From Halomonas sp. TD01 (GTDB lineage Bacteria; Pseudomonadota; Gammaproteobacteria; Pseudomonadales; Halomonadaceae): a stretch of DNA of 64,000 nt. Positions 23,142-33,246 of this stretch are shown here, one piece after another. The notes beneath the pieces were generated by a model. That model saw only the letters and a program-made list of their open reading frames with translations, was not told the origin of the DNA and made no database searches. The stretch covers positions 1 through 64,000 of the forward strand of contig NZ_OV350343.1 in assembly GCF_923868895.1 (NCBI RefSeq), given 5' to 3'. Position 1 is the first letter of the stretch; every line of letters begins with the position of its first letter. A program made the position numbers and the translations under genes.

Positions 23142-26100
23142 TTACGCTTCACTATCACTTTCAGCAAGATCGACCAGTTCACGCACGGCAACAGCAAATA
23201 ATGCAAAGCCGCCTTCACTGCCACCGCGAACTTCATCAATCAAATGGCACCAGCGACGGTGTAGCTCGGCGTGCTGCTCAAGCCACTGGGCGACACGCTC
23301 TTGAGTGTCACGGCTACCCGCTTCCAGCTTAAGCACGCTGGTCGTTAGCGCCAGCTGCTGGCGATCAATGTCGTCACGGAAGGTTTCTCGCGCTTGTGCT
23401 TGCCACGCATCGCGCACTTCCAGCTGGGTCACCTGCTGGATCATCCAGGGGAGCTCTAGGCGGCTGCCAATTTCGTAGAACACCTCGGCCACACGCTGAG
23501 GCTTCTCATTGGTGATCCGCGCAGCTTGAATAATACCTAAGCCAGCGTAGAGACTTGGTGCGGCAGCCACTGTGGTCGCTAGCGCTTCAGGTACACCAGC
23601 ATCTAGCAGCTCGTCACAACGCTTACGCCATGCGGCCTGCTCTTCTCCACTGAGCAGCTCACCGATACTTTCTTGCAGTTGAGCCAGACGTGGGCCGAAG
23701 TAATCGATGGCATCTTGAGTAGACAGCCCCAAATGCTGACGCAGGAACCAACGCGTGGCGCGGCGAATCATGCGCATCAAGTCGAGCATCATCGAGTACT
23801 GCACACGGTTCGGCACTTGGTTATCCAGCGCCTCGATCTGCTCCCACAGGGATGTGAGATTAAACGCATCACGAGCGACTACATAAGCGCGGGCAATATC
23901 GGCTCGACCTGCGCCAGTAGAGTCCATTAGGCGACGAACGAATACAATGCCCATGTGATCAACCAAATCGTTAGCTACCTGGGTAGCAACAATTTCACGC
24001 TTCAGGCGGTGGTCATACATTTCTGTTTGGTAACGTTCAGTCAACACCTCAGGGAACAAGCGTTCCAGGTGGCGATGAATGTAGAGGTCATCCGGCACAT
24101 CAGAGTTGATCAAATCGCCTTTCAGGGTGCTCTTAGCGTAAGAAATCAGTACCGACAGTTCAGGTAATCGCATGCCTTGGTCGTGACTGGCACGCTCTTT
24201 AAGTACGTCATCAGCAGGCAAGAACTCTAGTTCACGATCAATTTGACCGGCTAACTCAAGCTCACTGATAAAGCGGCGGTATGGCCCCATGCCCTGGTGA
24301 GACAGTATTTCTGACAGGTCTAGCGCCTGGGTTTGGCGATAGTTATCAAGGATAACCAAGTTAGCAACTTCGTCGGTCATATCTGACAACAGCTGGTTAC
24401 GCTGCTTGTCGGTCATGTCACCACGCTTAACCACTTCATCGATCAATATTTTGATATTGACCTCATGGTCGGAGCAGTTAACACCACCGGCGTTATCGAT
24501 AAAGTCAGTATAAACGCGTACACCTTTAGCGGCCGCTTCCATTCGTCCACGCTGGGTCAAGCCCAAGTTACCGCCCTCACCGACTACACGGCAGTTCAAC
24601 TCAGCGCCGTTAATACGCAGTGCGTCGTTAGCTTTGTCGCCCACGTCAGCATCGGTTTCATCGGAACTCTTCACATAGGTACCGATACCACCGTTCCACA
24701 ACAGATCGATCTTGGCCTTCAGCATGGCGCGGATCAGGTCGTTGGGGGAAAGGCGCGTTTCTTCGATACCAAACACCTGCTGCATTTCCGGGGTAATCGG
24801 AATCGATTTAGCGCTGCGGCTAAAGACACCGCCACCCTGGGAAATCAGTTCAGCGCTGTAGTCTTCCCAGCTTGAACGGGGAAGGTTGAACATGCGCTTG
24901 CGCTCGGCGAAGGCAGCTTCTGCATCCGGATTCGGGTCGACAAAAATATGCAGGTGGTTAAACGCACCCACTAGCTGAATTTTATCCGACAGCAGCATGC
25001 CATTGCCGAAGACGTCGCCAGCCATATCGCCAATGCCCACTACCGTGAACAAATCTTGCTGGGTGTTTACGTCGAGGTTTTTGAAATGACGCTTGACGGA
25101 TTCCCAGGCACCACGCGCGGTAATCGCCATTTTTTTATGGTCATAACCGTTAGCACCGCCGGAGGCAAAAGCATCGCCTAGCCAGTGGCCATACTCTATG
25201 GATATTTCGTTAGCAATATCCGAGAAGGTTGCAGTCCCTTTATCGGCAGCCACCACGAGGTAGCTATCGTCGCCATCATGGCGCACCACGTTTTGCGGCG
25301 GCACGACCTCACCACCCACCAGATTGTCAGTGACATCCAACAGCGCACGGATAAAGATTTTGTAGCAAGCGATACCTTCTTTCTGCTGGATTTCACGACC
25401 AGCGTTTTCTGGCATGCGTTTGCATACGAAACCGCCTTTAGCACCCACAGGCACGATAACCGCGTTTTTCACCTGCTGGGCTTTTACTAGACCCAACACT
25501 TCTGTGCGGTAGTCTTCATGGCGGTCTGACCAACGTAAGCCACCACGAGCGACTTTACCGCCACGCAGGTGAACACCCTCTACGCGAGGCGAACAAACAA
25601 AAATCTCAAACGCCGGGCGGGGTTTGGGCATGCCCGTGACTTTCGACGGCTCCAGTTTATAGGAGATGTAATCTTTAAAGCGGCCATCAGCAGCTTTCTG
25701 GTAGTAGTTAGTGCGCAGAGTCGCTTGAATAAGCTCCATAAAACGGCGCAGCAACTGGTCATCATTAAGGCTGGCGACACCTTCAAGGTGCTCGTTTAAG
25801 CGAACTATACAGTCATCTAAGCTGCTTGGCTGATGCTTGGGATCGAAGCGTAATCGGAAAAGCTCAACGAGTGTCTGGGTGATTGCCGGGTAATTAGCCA
25901 GGGTAGCTGCGATGTAGTCCTGCGACATACCAAAGCGTATCTGCTTAAGGTAACGGGCGTAACCACGCAGCATGGCCACTTCGCGCCAATCAAGGCCAGC
26001 ACCAATAATCAGACGGTTAAAGGCATCGTTATCCGCCTCACCTGCCCATATACGCTTAAACGCTTCGCTGAAGGTGTCACGCATTTCGCTGAGGTTGACG

Positions 26101-27965
26101 CCTTCACGGCTATGCTCCAGCTCGAAGTCATGAATCCAGTAGCGCTGTTGCGGGGCATTGATGTCGTAGGGGCGCTCACCGATAACGCGCAGCCCCAGGT
26201 TTTCCATCATCGGTAGCACATCAGACAGTGGGATCTGCGTTTCACGATGGAAAAGCTTCAAATTCATACCGCCCGCTTGCTCTTCTAGGGGGCGGTAAAG
26301 TGACAGCGAGAGATCCTCACCGCTATCCAGGGTCAATAGATGCTGAACATCAAACACCGCGGTGCGGGCATTGAAATCTTCTCGATAACTGGCCGAGAAC
26401 GCATCATGGAAGTGATCCATTTGGTGGTTAGCGCGCTCTTCACCAAAGCCCTCGATCATTGCTTCTTGAAGCTCATCACGCCAGCTGCGTGCCAAACGTG
26501 CCACTTTGCTTTCCAAACGCTTAAGGTCGTATTGGCTTGGCCCTTCACCGTTAAAGCGCAGAATAAGCTGAATACGGGCCAATACCGACTCTGACAAATA
26601 GGTATTAAAGTCGCCAAAGTGGGCGTCTAGCTCGTCACATAGCATCGTTTGTATACGCTGACGCAGGTCAGTAGAGAACACGTCTCTTGGTACAAATACT
26701 AAGCAGGAGTAGAACTTACCGCTAACGTCCGCGCGAATAAACAAGCGCACTTGGCGGCGTTCGCGGATATTGAGAATACCGAGTGCAGTGCTGGCCAGGG
26801 ATTCCGTACTGATCTGAAACAGGTCATCACGAGGATACACTTCCAACACTTGCAACAGCTGTTTGCCGTTATGACCCTGGGGATTAAATCCAGCAATATC
26901 CATTACAGCTTTCAACTTGCGACGCAGCAACGGAATATTGCGTGGCGATTCGTTATAAACCGTGGCAGTGAACAGGCCAAAGAAGCGCCGTTCGCCAATC
27001 ACATTGCCGTCGTCATCATAACGGTCAACGGTAATGTAGTCTGGATATGTAGGCCGATGCACCCGGGAGTGATGAGCGCTTTTAGCAAACGACAGTAGCT
27101 GAGGTACCAGCACGTAGTCGTCATTCTCATCAATACCTTCTTCAGTGCGAATACGCTCGCGGTAACGAGGCTGATCAAGGCGGAAAACCCCCAGAACACT
27201 ATTGGGGTCACGTTGTAGCTCTTTACCTTCCAGCAGGTACTCGTCGTAACCCAGGAAAGTAAAGTTATCTTTGAGCAGCCACTCTAAAAACGCGATGGCT
27301 TCTTCATGATCGTCAGGATCAATTTGCGGCGGGCAGTTTTTCTCTAGCTCATGAATAGCCGACGTGATTTGACCGCACATCTCATCAAAGTCGCTGACCG
27401 CTGTTCTGACATCACGCAGCACTTCATGCAGCTTATTCTCAATTTTGGTCAGCGACTCAGGATCCGAATGGCGATCCACTTCAATGACCATCAACGATTC
27501 ACGCGCTTCAGGCGCGTTTTCATCTCTTGGCGAAACGAGCTCTTTGAGCTGGTGCTGACCGTCACGAGCTACGGCAAATACAGCGTTCTGAATAGCGTGT
27601 ACCGTTAGTCCGCGACGATTAAGTTCAATTCGTACCGAATCAACCAAAAATGGCATGTCTTCGTGCAAAACGGCAACGAAGGTATGAGTTGACTGCCAGC
27701 CGTGCTCTTCAAAGTCGGGGTTGAAGATGCGCACCTTGGGGCTTTTAGGATCGTGATGCTGTAAAAACTGCCAAATCGACAGCGTGGCCCCATACAAGTC
27801 GTCTAGGCGTCGGTCGACCAAGTCTTCCACGGGTACAGTGGCGTAGAAGTGGCGAGCAAAGGCTTCAACATCTGCCGCTCGCTCCGGCTCCAGTCGCGCA
27901 TCCAATCGCTCTTGTAGCTGCTTCAAAAGATCCCGCCGACTCTCTTCAATCGCAACGTAATGCAT
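23142..27965 (-). CDS. gdhB: NAD-specific glutamate dehydrogenase, large type
   Basis: A 1607-residue member of the ~180-kDa NAD-GDH family (as in Pseudomonas and Streptomyces), which catabolises glutamate to 2-oxoglutarate and ammonia. The catalytic core lies in the second half: GGLRWSDRHEDYRTEVLGLVKAQ, VPVGAKGGFV (substrate Lys), GDMAGDVFGNGML and GNLGLTQRGR for the NAD fold. The N-terminal ~700 residues carry the ACT-like regulatory regions. GAGGTG precedes ATG 27965. It stands alone with its own terminator. Confidence 0.96.
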   Translation of the reverse strand: MHYVAIEESRRDLLKQLQERLDARLEPERAADVEAFARHFYATVPVEDLVDRRLDDLYGATLSIWQFLQHHDPKSPKVRIFNPDFEEHGWQSTHTFVAVLHEDMPFLVDSVRIELNRRGLTVHAIQNAVFAVARDGQHQLKELVSPRDENAPEARESLMVIEVDRHSDPESLTKIENKLHEVLRDVRTAVSDFDEMCGQITSAIHELEKNCPPQIDPDDHEEAIAFLEWLLKDNFTFLGYDEYLLEGKELQRDPNSVLGVFRLDQPRYRERIRTEEGIDENDDYVLVPQLLSFAKSAHHSRVHRPTYPDYITVDRYDDDGNVIGERRFFGLFTATVYNESPRNIPLLRRKLKAVMDIAGFNPQGHNGKQLLQVLEVYPRDDLFQISTESLASTALGILNIRERRQVRLFIRADVSGKFYSCLVFVPRDVFSTDLRQRIQTMLCDELDAHFGDFNTYLSESVLARIQLILRFNGEGPSQYDLKRLESKVARLARSWRDELQEAMIEGFGEERANHQMDHFHDAFSASYREDFNARTAVFDVQHLLTLDSGEDLSLSLYRPLEEQAGGMNLKLFHRETQIPLSDVLPMMENLGLRVIGERPYDINAPQQRYWIHDFELEHSREGVNLSEMRDTFSEAFKRIWAGEADNDAFNRLIIGAGLDWREVAMLRGYARYLKQIRFGMSQDYIAATLANYPAITQTLVELFRLRFDPKHQPSSLDDCIVRLNEHLEGVASLNDDQLLRRFMELIQATLRTNYYQKAADGRFKDYISYKLEPSKVTGMPKPRPAFEIFVCSPRVEGVHLRGGKVARGGLRWSDRHEDYRTEVLGLVKAQQVKNAVIVPVGAKGGFVCKRMPENAGREIQQKEGIACYKIFIRALLDVTDNLVGGEVVPPQNVVRHDGDDSYLVVAADKGTATFSDIANEISIEYGHWLGDAFASGGANGYDHKKMAITARGAWESVKRHFKNLDVNTQQDLFTVVGIGDMAGDVFGNGMLLSDKIQLVGAFNHLHIFVDPNPDAEAAFAERKRMFNLPRSSWEDYSAELISQGGGVFSRSAKSIPITPEMQQVFGIEETRLSPNDLIRAMLKAKIDLLWNGGIGTYVKSSDETDADVGDKANDALRINGAELNCRVVGEGGNLGLTQRGRMEAAAKGVRVYTDFIDNAGGVNCSDHEVNIKILIDEVVKRGDMTDKQRNQLLSDMTDEVANLVILDNYRQTQALDLSEILSHQGMGPYRRFISELELAGQIDRELEFLPADDVLKERASHDQGMRLPELSVLISYAKSTLKGDLINSDVPDDLYIHRHLERLFPEVLTERYQTEMYDHRLKREIVATQVANDLVDHMGIVFVRRLMDSTGAGRADIARAYVVARDAFNLTSLWEQIEALDNQVPNRVQYSMMLDLMRMIRRATRWFLRQHLGLSTQDAIDYFGPRLAQLQESIGELLSGEEQAAWRKRCDELLDAGVPEALATTVAAAPSLYAGLGIIQAARITNEKPQRVAEVFYEIGSRLELPWMIQQVTQLEVRDAWQAQARETFRDDIDRQQLALTTSVLKLEAGSRDTQERVAQWLEQHAELHRRWCHLIDEVRGGSEGGFALFAVAVRELVDLAESDSEA

Positions 27966-28134
27966 CCATCACCTCGACTGCCTGGGGCCACTTTAGGCCA
28001 AAAAACGAAGGACAATAGGCCTTTAGGCCTTACTGTCTACTAGCTTACGCTACCGATGCTCGTCTCCCTAGCCATCTGACAGGTTATTCATGGTGTATGC
28101 CGCTTATGCATCATAAGCACTATTGACAAGACCT

Positions 28135-29250
28135 CTATAGCCCAGAGTTCTTTCGTGTGAGTAAGACACCGCATTCACAATGCTTGGTAAATGGGAACTG
28201 ATCAAAAAGCGCGAACCGCTCAATATGATGCGTTTGAGTCAGTATGGTTAAGTTTTCAGCAAGCGTTGCCGGGTTGCATGAAATATAGACGATTTGAGCG
28301 TATTCGCTGATTTGATGACAGCTTTGAACGTCCAGACCTGATCTTGGCGGGTCTACCAACACGGTGGAAAACTCGTATGTGTCTAAGCCCATCTCCGTCA
28401 CTCGACGACCTGTTTTCTCGCCTTTTAACGCCAGTGCGAACTCTTCAGCGGACATTCTTGCCACCTGAGCATTGGTCACGCCGTTAGCGTCCAGGTTGAC
28501 GTTAGCGCTAGCAACCGAGGTACGGGAAATCTCAGTCGCCAATACACGGCGAAAGTTATCCGCTAGCGCAATGGTAAAATTGCCGTTACCACAATAAAGC
28601 TCCACCAAGTCTTCATGTTGATGATCGGCGGTGGCCTCTCTAGCCCAGCTAAGCATGGTCTGGCAGATATGCGCATTTGGCTGAGTAAAGCTGTTTTCGA
28701 CCTGCTGATAAACCAACTCACGGCCATCAACGGTTAAGCGCTCCCACACATGATCCCGGGTTAGCACCAAACGCTGCTTGCGAGAGCGGCCAATAATCAT
28801 GATGCCAAGCGTCTCTTCCAGTGCGCGGGCCTCGGCTTCCCAGGCCTCGCCTAGCGGACGATGGTAAATCAGCGTTACCAAGGCTTCGCCGGATAAGGTG
28901 GTTAAAAACTCCACTTGAAACAAGCGGCGGCGAAGCTCATCGCTAGCAAGAAACGCTTCCCGCAGACGCGGCATAAGCGCATTGATATGCTCACTGGCGA
29001 CGGGAAACTGGTCCAAACGCACAATGCGCTTGTTTTTGGGATTGTCCGAATCGACCTCAAACATAGCGTAGAAGAGGTCATCGTCTTCATGCCAGATGCG
29101 AAACTCGCAGCGCTGCCGGTAATAGCTTGGCGGCGAGGGGTAGACTTCAAGCGTGGGCGTGGTGAACGCCGCAAAGGTCTTCTCCACGTAGGCTTGCTTT
29201 TCAGCGAGCTGTTCGGCATAGCGTTCTGGTTCTACAGTGGGGATCGCCAA
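28135..29250 (-). CDS. trmA: tRNA (uracil-54-C5)-methyltransferase
   Basis: A 371-residue SAM-dependent enzyme making ribothymidine at position 54 of tRNAs. The SAM fold has VELYCGNGNFTIAL, the catalytic motif is VDPPRSGLD, and the nucleophile Cys is in YISCNPATLAENL. Length and the N-terminal QLAEKQAYVE match TrmA rather than RlmC/RlmD. AGAGGAG lies about ten bases before the ATG. Confidence 0.96.
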   Translation of the reverse strand: MAIPTVEPERYAEQLAEKQAYVEKTFAAFTTPTLEVYPSPPSYYRQRCEFRIWHEDDDLFYAMFEVDSDNPKNKRIVRLDQFPVASEHINALMPRLREAFLASDELRRRLFQVEFLTTLSGEALVTLIYHRPLGEAWEAEARALEETLGIMIIGRSRKQRLVLTRDHVWERLTVDGRELVYQQVENSFTQPNAHICQTMLSWAREATADHQHEDLVELYCGNGNFTIALADNFRRVLATEISRTSVASANVNLDANGVTNAQVARMSAEEFALALKGEKTGRRVTEMGLDTYEFSTVLVDPPRSGLDVQSCHQISEYAQIVYISCNPATLAENLTILTQTHHIERFALFDQFPFTKHCECGVLLTRKNSGL

Positions 29251-29307
29251 GGTGGCTCCTCTTTGAAATAGATAACATCAATAGAAACAAACAACCTAAC
29301 AGGGTGA

Positions 29308-30105
29308 CTACACCACGTTAGGAATCGTTAATCGTTGTGGTGCTTGAAAGCCAAAGTGTGCCACCCCTTTAGTAAGTTGCGCCGCTGCAGCTGTCGTAAA
29401 GCAACGTCCATCTTGGGAGCTATTGACTAAGGTAGGTGCCACCTGCCCTACTCGGCGGGCAATTGCATCGCCAGAATCCACCCACACCAGAGGCACCGGC
29501 GACAGCCGGATTAACTCAGGTTTCAGCAGTGGAAAATGGGTACAACCCAGCACAACCGTATCGAGTGCTGGGTTAGCCTGGGTAGCCTGCCATAAAGGCG
29601 TCAGCGCTAGGTTTAATCGCTGTTCATCAATCGGTGTGCCTGATAACCAAGCTTCCGCTTCCGTGACCAGTGCATCCGCCGCCACCTTAGTGACGGTACA
29701 GTCACTCGCGAAGCTATTAATTAACGCCTGAGTATACGGCCTATTGACGGTCGCCGTCGTGGCGAGCAAACCAATATGCCGTGTCTGACTACTCAACGCA
29801 GCGGGCTTGATAGCAGGCACAGTTCCAACAACCGGGATATCAAGCGTTGCACGCAATCCTTCTAGTGCAAGGGTGCTGGCGGTATTACAGGCAACAACTA
29901 AGACACTCGCCTGACAGGCATCTACTGCCGCTTTGCATACCGCAACGATGCGCCTAGAGAGCGTTACATCATCGCGCAGACCATAAGGTAACCACGCATT
30001 ATCACAGGCGTAGCACATTGCCAGATGCGGATAGTGCTGGCGAAGCGCATGGGCAACAGAAAGACCGCCCACGCCTGAATCAAACAGTAGTACAGGCCCT
30101 GACAT
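29308..30105 (-). CDS. murI: Glutamate racemase
   Basis: A 265-residue cofactor-independent racemase that supplies D-glutamate for peptidoglycan. The two catalytic cysteines are in VACNTAS and GCTHFPLL, and FDSGVGGLSV is the N-terminal signature. I start at ATG 30105; an in-frame TTG and GTG lie just upstream and no clear ribosome site settles the choice. Confidence 0.94.
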   Translation of the reverse strand: MSGPVLLFDSGVGGLSVAHALRQHYPHLAMCYACDNAWLPYGLRDDVTLSRRIVAVCKAAVDACQASVLVVACNTASTLALEGLRATLDIPVVGTVPAIKPAALSSQTRHIGLLATTATVNRPYTQALINSFASDCTVTKVAADALVTEAEAWLSGTPIDEQRLNLALTPLWQATQANPALDTVVLGCTHFPLLKPELIRLSPVPLVWVDSGDAIARRVGQVAPTLVNSSQDGRCFTTAAAAQLTKGVAHFGFQAPQRLTIPNVV

Positions 30106-30164
30106 CACTGTTGACCCATCCAATACGCTTTGTACACGCCAAACCTCTCAAGACGCCAATAAAA

Positions 30165-30193
30165 AACGGGACGCTAGTTTAACACGCCCCGTT
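30165..30193 (-). terminator. Terminator after the hemerythrin-like gene
   Basis: Minus strand: AACGGG, a longer interior and CCCGTT, followed by TTTTTT. It sits between the hemerythrin-like gene and murI. Confidence 0.6.
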
Positions 30194-30218
30194 ACACCTT
30201 GAGTGATCCGCTTATACG

Positions 30219-30764
30219 CTACAGCGATGGCACTTCGGCACCGCGCAATTCAGCGTAAAGTTCGGGATATGCTTGCTGTAGGCGCTCTAGTTCTTTTTCA
30301 GCCCCTTCTGGCAGCGCTTGACGAAGTTCTTCCATATCCTCTTCACTGAAATGTTTATCTATCAGCGGAAACAGGCCCTCTCTCTCATGACGAAGGTAGG
30401 CACGGTGTGCATCAAGGTACGCTTTCAATGCCTCTGCAAAGCGATCCATGGGCAGCACGTTATCCATTAAAATCATGTCGATATCATTGGATAAGCGGGA
30501 CAGACGCGGCTTCAATTTACGATAGTCGCTGGCCATTTGCTCCATCAATGGAAGGTGCTCAGGAGCCTGCTCCTGCAGACGTTCCACGCAAATTTTTTCC
30601 AGCGGAGAAGCAAAACCATCCATATAAGACAAAATGTAGTCCACCACCTCGCGCATCAACTGGAAGTCGGGCCGTTCACCACTCACGAGTGTTTTTTGTT
30701 TTAGCTGCAACACATGGAGCATTCGCGCCATGTTGGCATGATCTAGACGCAGTTGGTTTAACAT
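30219..30764 (-). CDS. Hemerythrin-like four-helix protein with missing ligands
   Basis: A 181-residue all-helical protein beginning MLNQLRLDHANM, the usual first ligand helix of bacterial hemerythrin-like proteins. The HRAYLRHEREGLFPLIDKHF segment keeps a later His/Glu cluster, but the second helix that normally reads HHPKED is FASPLEK here, so at least two iron ligands appear to be lost. It may bind a single or different metal, or be structural. AAGGAG precedes the start. Its partner is unknown. Confidence 0.75.
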   Translation of the reverse strand: MLNQLRLDHANMARMLHVLQLKQKTLVSGERPDFQLMREVVDYILSYMDGFASPLEKICVERLQEQAPEHLPLMEQMASDYRKLKPRLSRLSNDIDMILMDNVLPMDRFAEALKAYLDAHRAYLRHEREGLFPLIDKHFSEEDMEELRQALPEGAEKELERLQQAYPELYAELRGAEVPSL

Positions 30765-31018
30765 CTTGCCGTCTCCTTTGTAAGTGCCTTACCTTTCGCC
30801 CATTGCCTATTAGCGCTTACGCGCATGGCATGAGCTGGGTTTAACTACACTGGTGTTAATCGTTACCATGCGCCTTTGACATTACCTAGGCAAGCAGACG
30901 CTTATCAGTCGGTTATGCCCAAAGGTAGCCCGACGTTACATTATTTACCACAGACACGTGTTAATCGTTGATTGTTCAATGGCAAGATTTACGATGGAAA
31001 TTTATAGGGAACGTTTAT

Positions 31019-32353
31019 ATGGATCTTTTTGACCGCGCGTCCGTTACCACGAGCGAAGACGTGCCCCTTGCCTACCGTATGCGCCCACTAACCCTTAACG
31101 ATTATGTCGGTCAGCAAGCATTAGTCGGGCCTGACAAACCTCTGCGCCGAATGGCGGAATCCGGTGTCGTGCGTTCAATGATTTTATGGGGACCGCCGGG
31201 CGTTGGCAAAACCACGCTAGCAGAGTTATTGGCACGCGCATCGGGCGCTCATCTTGAGCATTTAAGCGCTGTCATGGCCGGTGTAAAAGAAATTCGCTTG
31301 GCAGTAGAGCGAGCCCAGCAACGCACATCGCCTACTCTCCTATTCTTAGATGAAATCCACCGCCTGAACAAGAGTCAACAGGATGCGCTGCTACCCCATG
31401 TAGAATCGGGTCTGCTAACGCTGATCGGCGCAACGACAGAAAACCCCTCTTTTGAGGTTAACTCGGCGCTACTTTCCCGTGCTCGGGTTTATGTACTAAA
31501 ACCGCTGAGCCATGAAGAACTTATCCAGGTGTTAACTCAGGCGTTAAACGACGCAGAGCACGGCTTGGGAAAGCGCTGCATTGAGATGGAAGAGGGCGTG
31601 TTAGAGGCACTTGCCCATGCCAGCGCAGGCGACGCACGTCGCGCGCTAGGACTGCTAGAAACGGCCTGCGACTTTACTGAGCGACACAGTGATAGAGAAG
31701 TGCTGCACAAAGCGGTGTTAGCCGATGTCGTTGGGCATCAATCAAGCGCCTTTGATAAACAGGGTGACGCTTACTACGATTTATTGTCGGCACTTCATAA
31801 ATCGATTCGCTCATCCCGTCCTGACTCAGCCCTGCTTTATATGGCACGCTTCTTACAGGGCGGTGGCGACCCACTGGACATCGTGCGGCGCTTAACGGCG
31901 ATCGCCTCAGAAGATGTCGGTAATGCTGACCCTCGGGCACTCCCCTTAGTCATTGCTGCCTGGGATGCCTATTTACGCTTAGGCAATTATGAAGGCCAGC
32001 GAGCGATTGCCCATGCCGCCATTCATTTGGCAGTTGCCCCCAAAAGTAATCGTATTGACCGTGCATGGAAGGCCGCACAACAGTATGTGCAGCAGCAACC
32101 ACAGCTGGAAGTCCCCAGCTACCTCCGCAACGCCCCTACCAAATTGATGGAGCAATTGGGACATGGCCAAGGTTATCGCTACGCGCACAACGAAGCCCAC
32201 GGCTACCCTGCTGGCAGCGCTCATGACTGCTGGCCAGACGATTTACCCAAAGCACGCTTTTATGAACCAAGCGACTTTGGTCAGGAAAAACGCTTTGGAG
32301 AGATAATGGCGTGGCGGGAACAGCGTGACCAAGAAGCAGATCAGGCACCCTAA
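31019..32353 (+). CDS. rarA: Replication-associated recombination protein A
   Basis: A 444-residue clamp-loader-like AAA+ ATPase (MgsA) acting at stalled forks. Walker A is [15 protein letters not shown], Walker [16 protein letters not shown], sensor 1 [10 protein letters not shown], and the C-terminal helical domain begins after [12 protein letters not shown]. The ATG at 31019 is where RarA homology begins (MDLFDRA); the longer open frame is noncoding upstream sequence. It converges on lolA. Confidence 0.95.
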   Translation: MDLFDRASVTTSEDVPLAYRMRPLTLNDYVGQQALVGPDKPLRRMAESGVVRSMILWGPPGVGKTTLAELLARASGAHLEHLSAVMAGVKEIRLAVERAQQRTSPTLLFLDEIHRLNKSQQDALLPHVESGLLTLIGATTENPSFEVNSALLSRARVYVLKPLSHEELIQVLTQALNDAEHGLGKRCIEMEEGVLEALAHASAGDARRALGLLETACDFTERHSDREVLHKAVLADVVGHQSSAFDKQGDAYYDLLSALHKSIRSSRPDSALLYMARFLQGGGDPLDIVRRLTAIASEDVGNADPRALPLVIAAWDAYLRLGNYEGQRAIAHAAIHLAVAPKSNRIDRAWKAAQQYVQQQPQLEVPSYLRNAPTKLMEQLGHGQGYRYAHNEAHGYPAGSAHDCWPDDLPKARFYEPSDFGQEKRFGEIMAWREQRDQEADQAP

Positions 32354-32365
32354 GGTGCCTGATCT
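32338..32365. terminator. 12-bp hairpin spanning the rarA stop codon
   Basis: AGATCAGGCACC (32338-32349) and GGTGCCTGATCT (32354-32365) form a perfect 12-bp stem with the rarA TAA in the 4-nt loop. No T run follows on either strand, so it may act as an RNA-stability or antisense barrier at the convergence with lolA. Confidence 0.6.
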
Positions 32366-32422
32366 AATCATCGTGCGGAGTACATTATGGCGAGCAGTTA
32401 ACAGCTCTGCTTGCAACGCTTC

Positions 32423-33076
32423 TTACAGTTCTTCGCGGATGACATCAGTGCCATCAGGAATATCAAAGTCGTACATGCTACGGTCAATATTGCCGTTACG
32501 GGTAATGTCGCTGAACGTAATCGCTGTGCGCTGACCAGTACTGTCCATCATCCACAGCTCGGTTAAGGTCTGATCGTCAAATACCATACTCAGCTCTTCG
32601 AATAACGTATCCGCTGAAATAGGGATCAACGTAAACACGTCATCACCGTCCTGCTGCTCATAAAATACGTCATAGCTGGCAGTTAAATCGTTTGCACTGC
32701 CCGACAGCAACAGCGCGGGGGTATGCGTGACCCGGTCATCCATCGCTTGGATGGTGACTTGCTCAAGATCAGGGTCGTAAAGATAAACATCATCGCCATC
32801 TGAGACGACGATTTGCGTATAAGGCGCATCGACTTCCCAACGTAGCATGCCAGGACGCGAGAGCCACATTTCCCCACGTGCGCTTTGTAATCGCTCGCCA
32901 CCACCGTCCAAAATTTGCTGTTCAAACGTCGCTTGATAGTTCTCAAGCGGGTCAAGCCGCTCAGTAAGACGCTCCGCGGCGTCACTTGCCCACGCAATAG
33001 GCGCTGCAAAGGCTAACCCTAGCGCGCTGGCTGCTAACGCCAACGATGATGAGCGTCGAATATGTGTATCGCGCAT
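32423..33076 (-). CDS. lolA: Outer-membrane lipoprotein carrier LolA
   Basis: A 217-residue periplasmic chaperone that carries lipoproteins from LolCDE to LolB. A Sec signal peptide is evident (about residues 1-30, ending PIAWA). LQSARGEMWLSRPGMLRWEVDAP and the DVYLYDPDLEQVT region fit the half-barrel fold. It follows ftsK, as in many gammaproteobacteria. Confidence 0.94.
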   Translation of the reverse strand: MRDTHIRRSSSLALAASALGLAFAAPIAWASDAAERLTERLDPLENYQATFEQQILDGGGERLQSARGEMWLSRPGMLRWEVDAPYTQIVVSDGDDVYLYDPDLEQVTIQAMDDRVTHTPALLLSGSANDLTASYDVFYEQQDGDDVFTLIPISADTLFEELSMVFDDQTLTELWMMDSTGQRTAITFSDITRNGNIDRSMYDFDIPDGTDVIREEL

Positions 33077-33154
33077 TATTTTCTCCCTAGGCAGTCATTG
33101 CCGGATAGCGGACGAGGCAAGGAGCGTTAAGACGATCCATGTAGCCTCTCAGAC

Positions 33155-33188
33155 GCAAAACGCGCCGCAGGGTTTCACCTACGGCGCG
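33155..33188 (-). terminator. Terminator after ftsK
   Basis: Minus strand: CGCGCCG stem arms (33161-33167 and 33182-33188) with a 14-nt interior and a short T run. It lies between ftsK and lolA, so lolA may have its own promoter or partial read-through. Confidence 0.55.
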
Positions 33189-33246
33189 ACTTTCACGCTT
33201 ATTGCATTATTGAACCAAGCGCCAGGCACTCATTATATAGAATAAG

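Noticed and set aside
23673..27608. Numerous open frames on the plus strand within the NAD-GDH gene
   Set aside because: They are antisense shadows of the 1607-residue gene, whose motifs are clear, and have no start signals.
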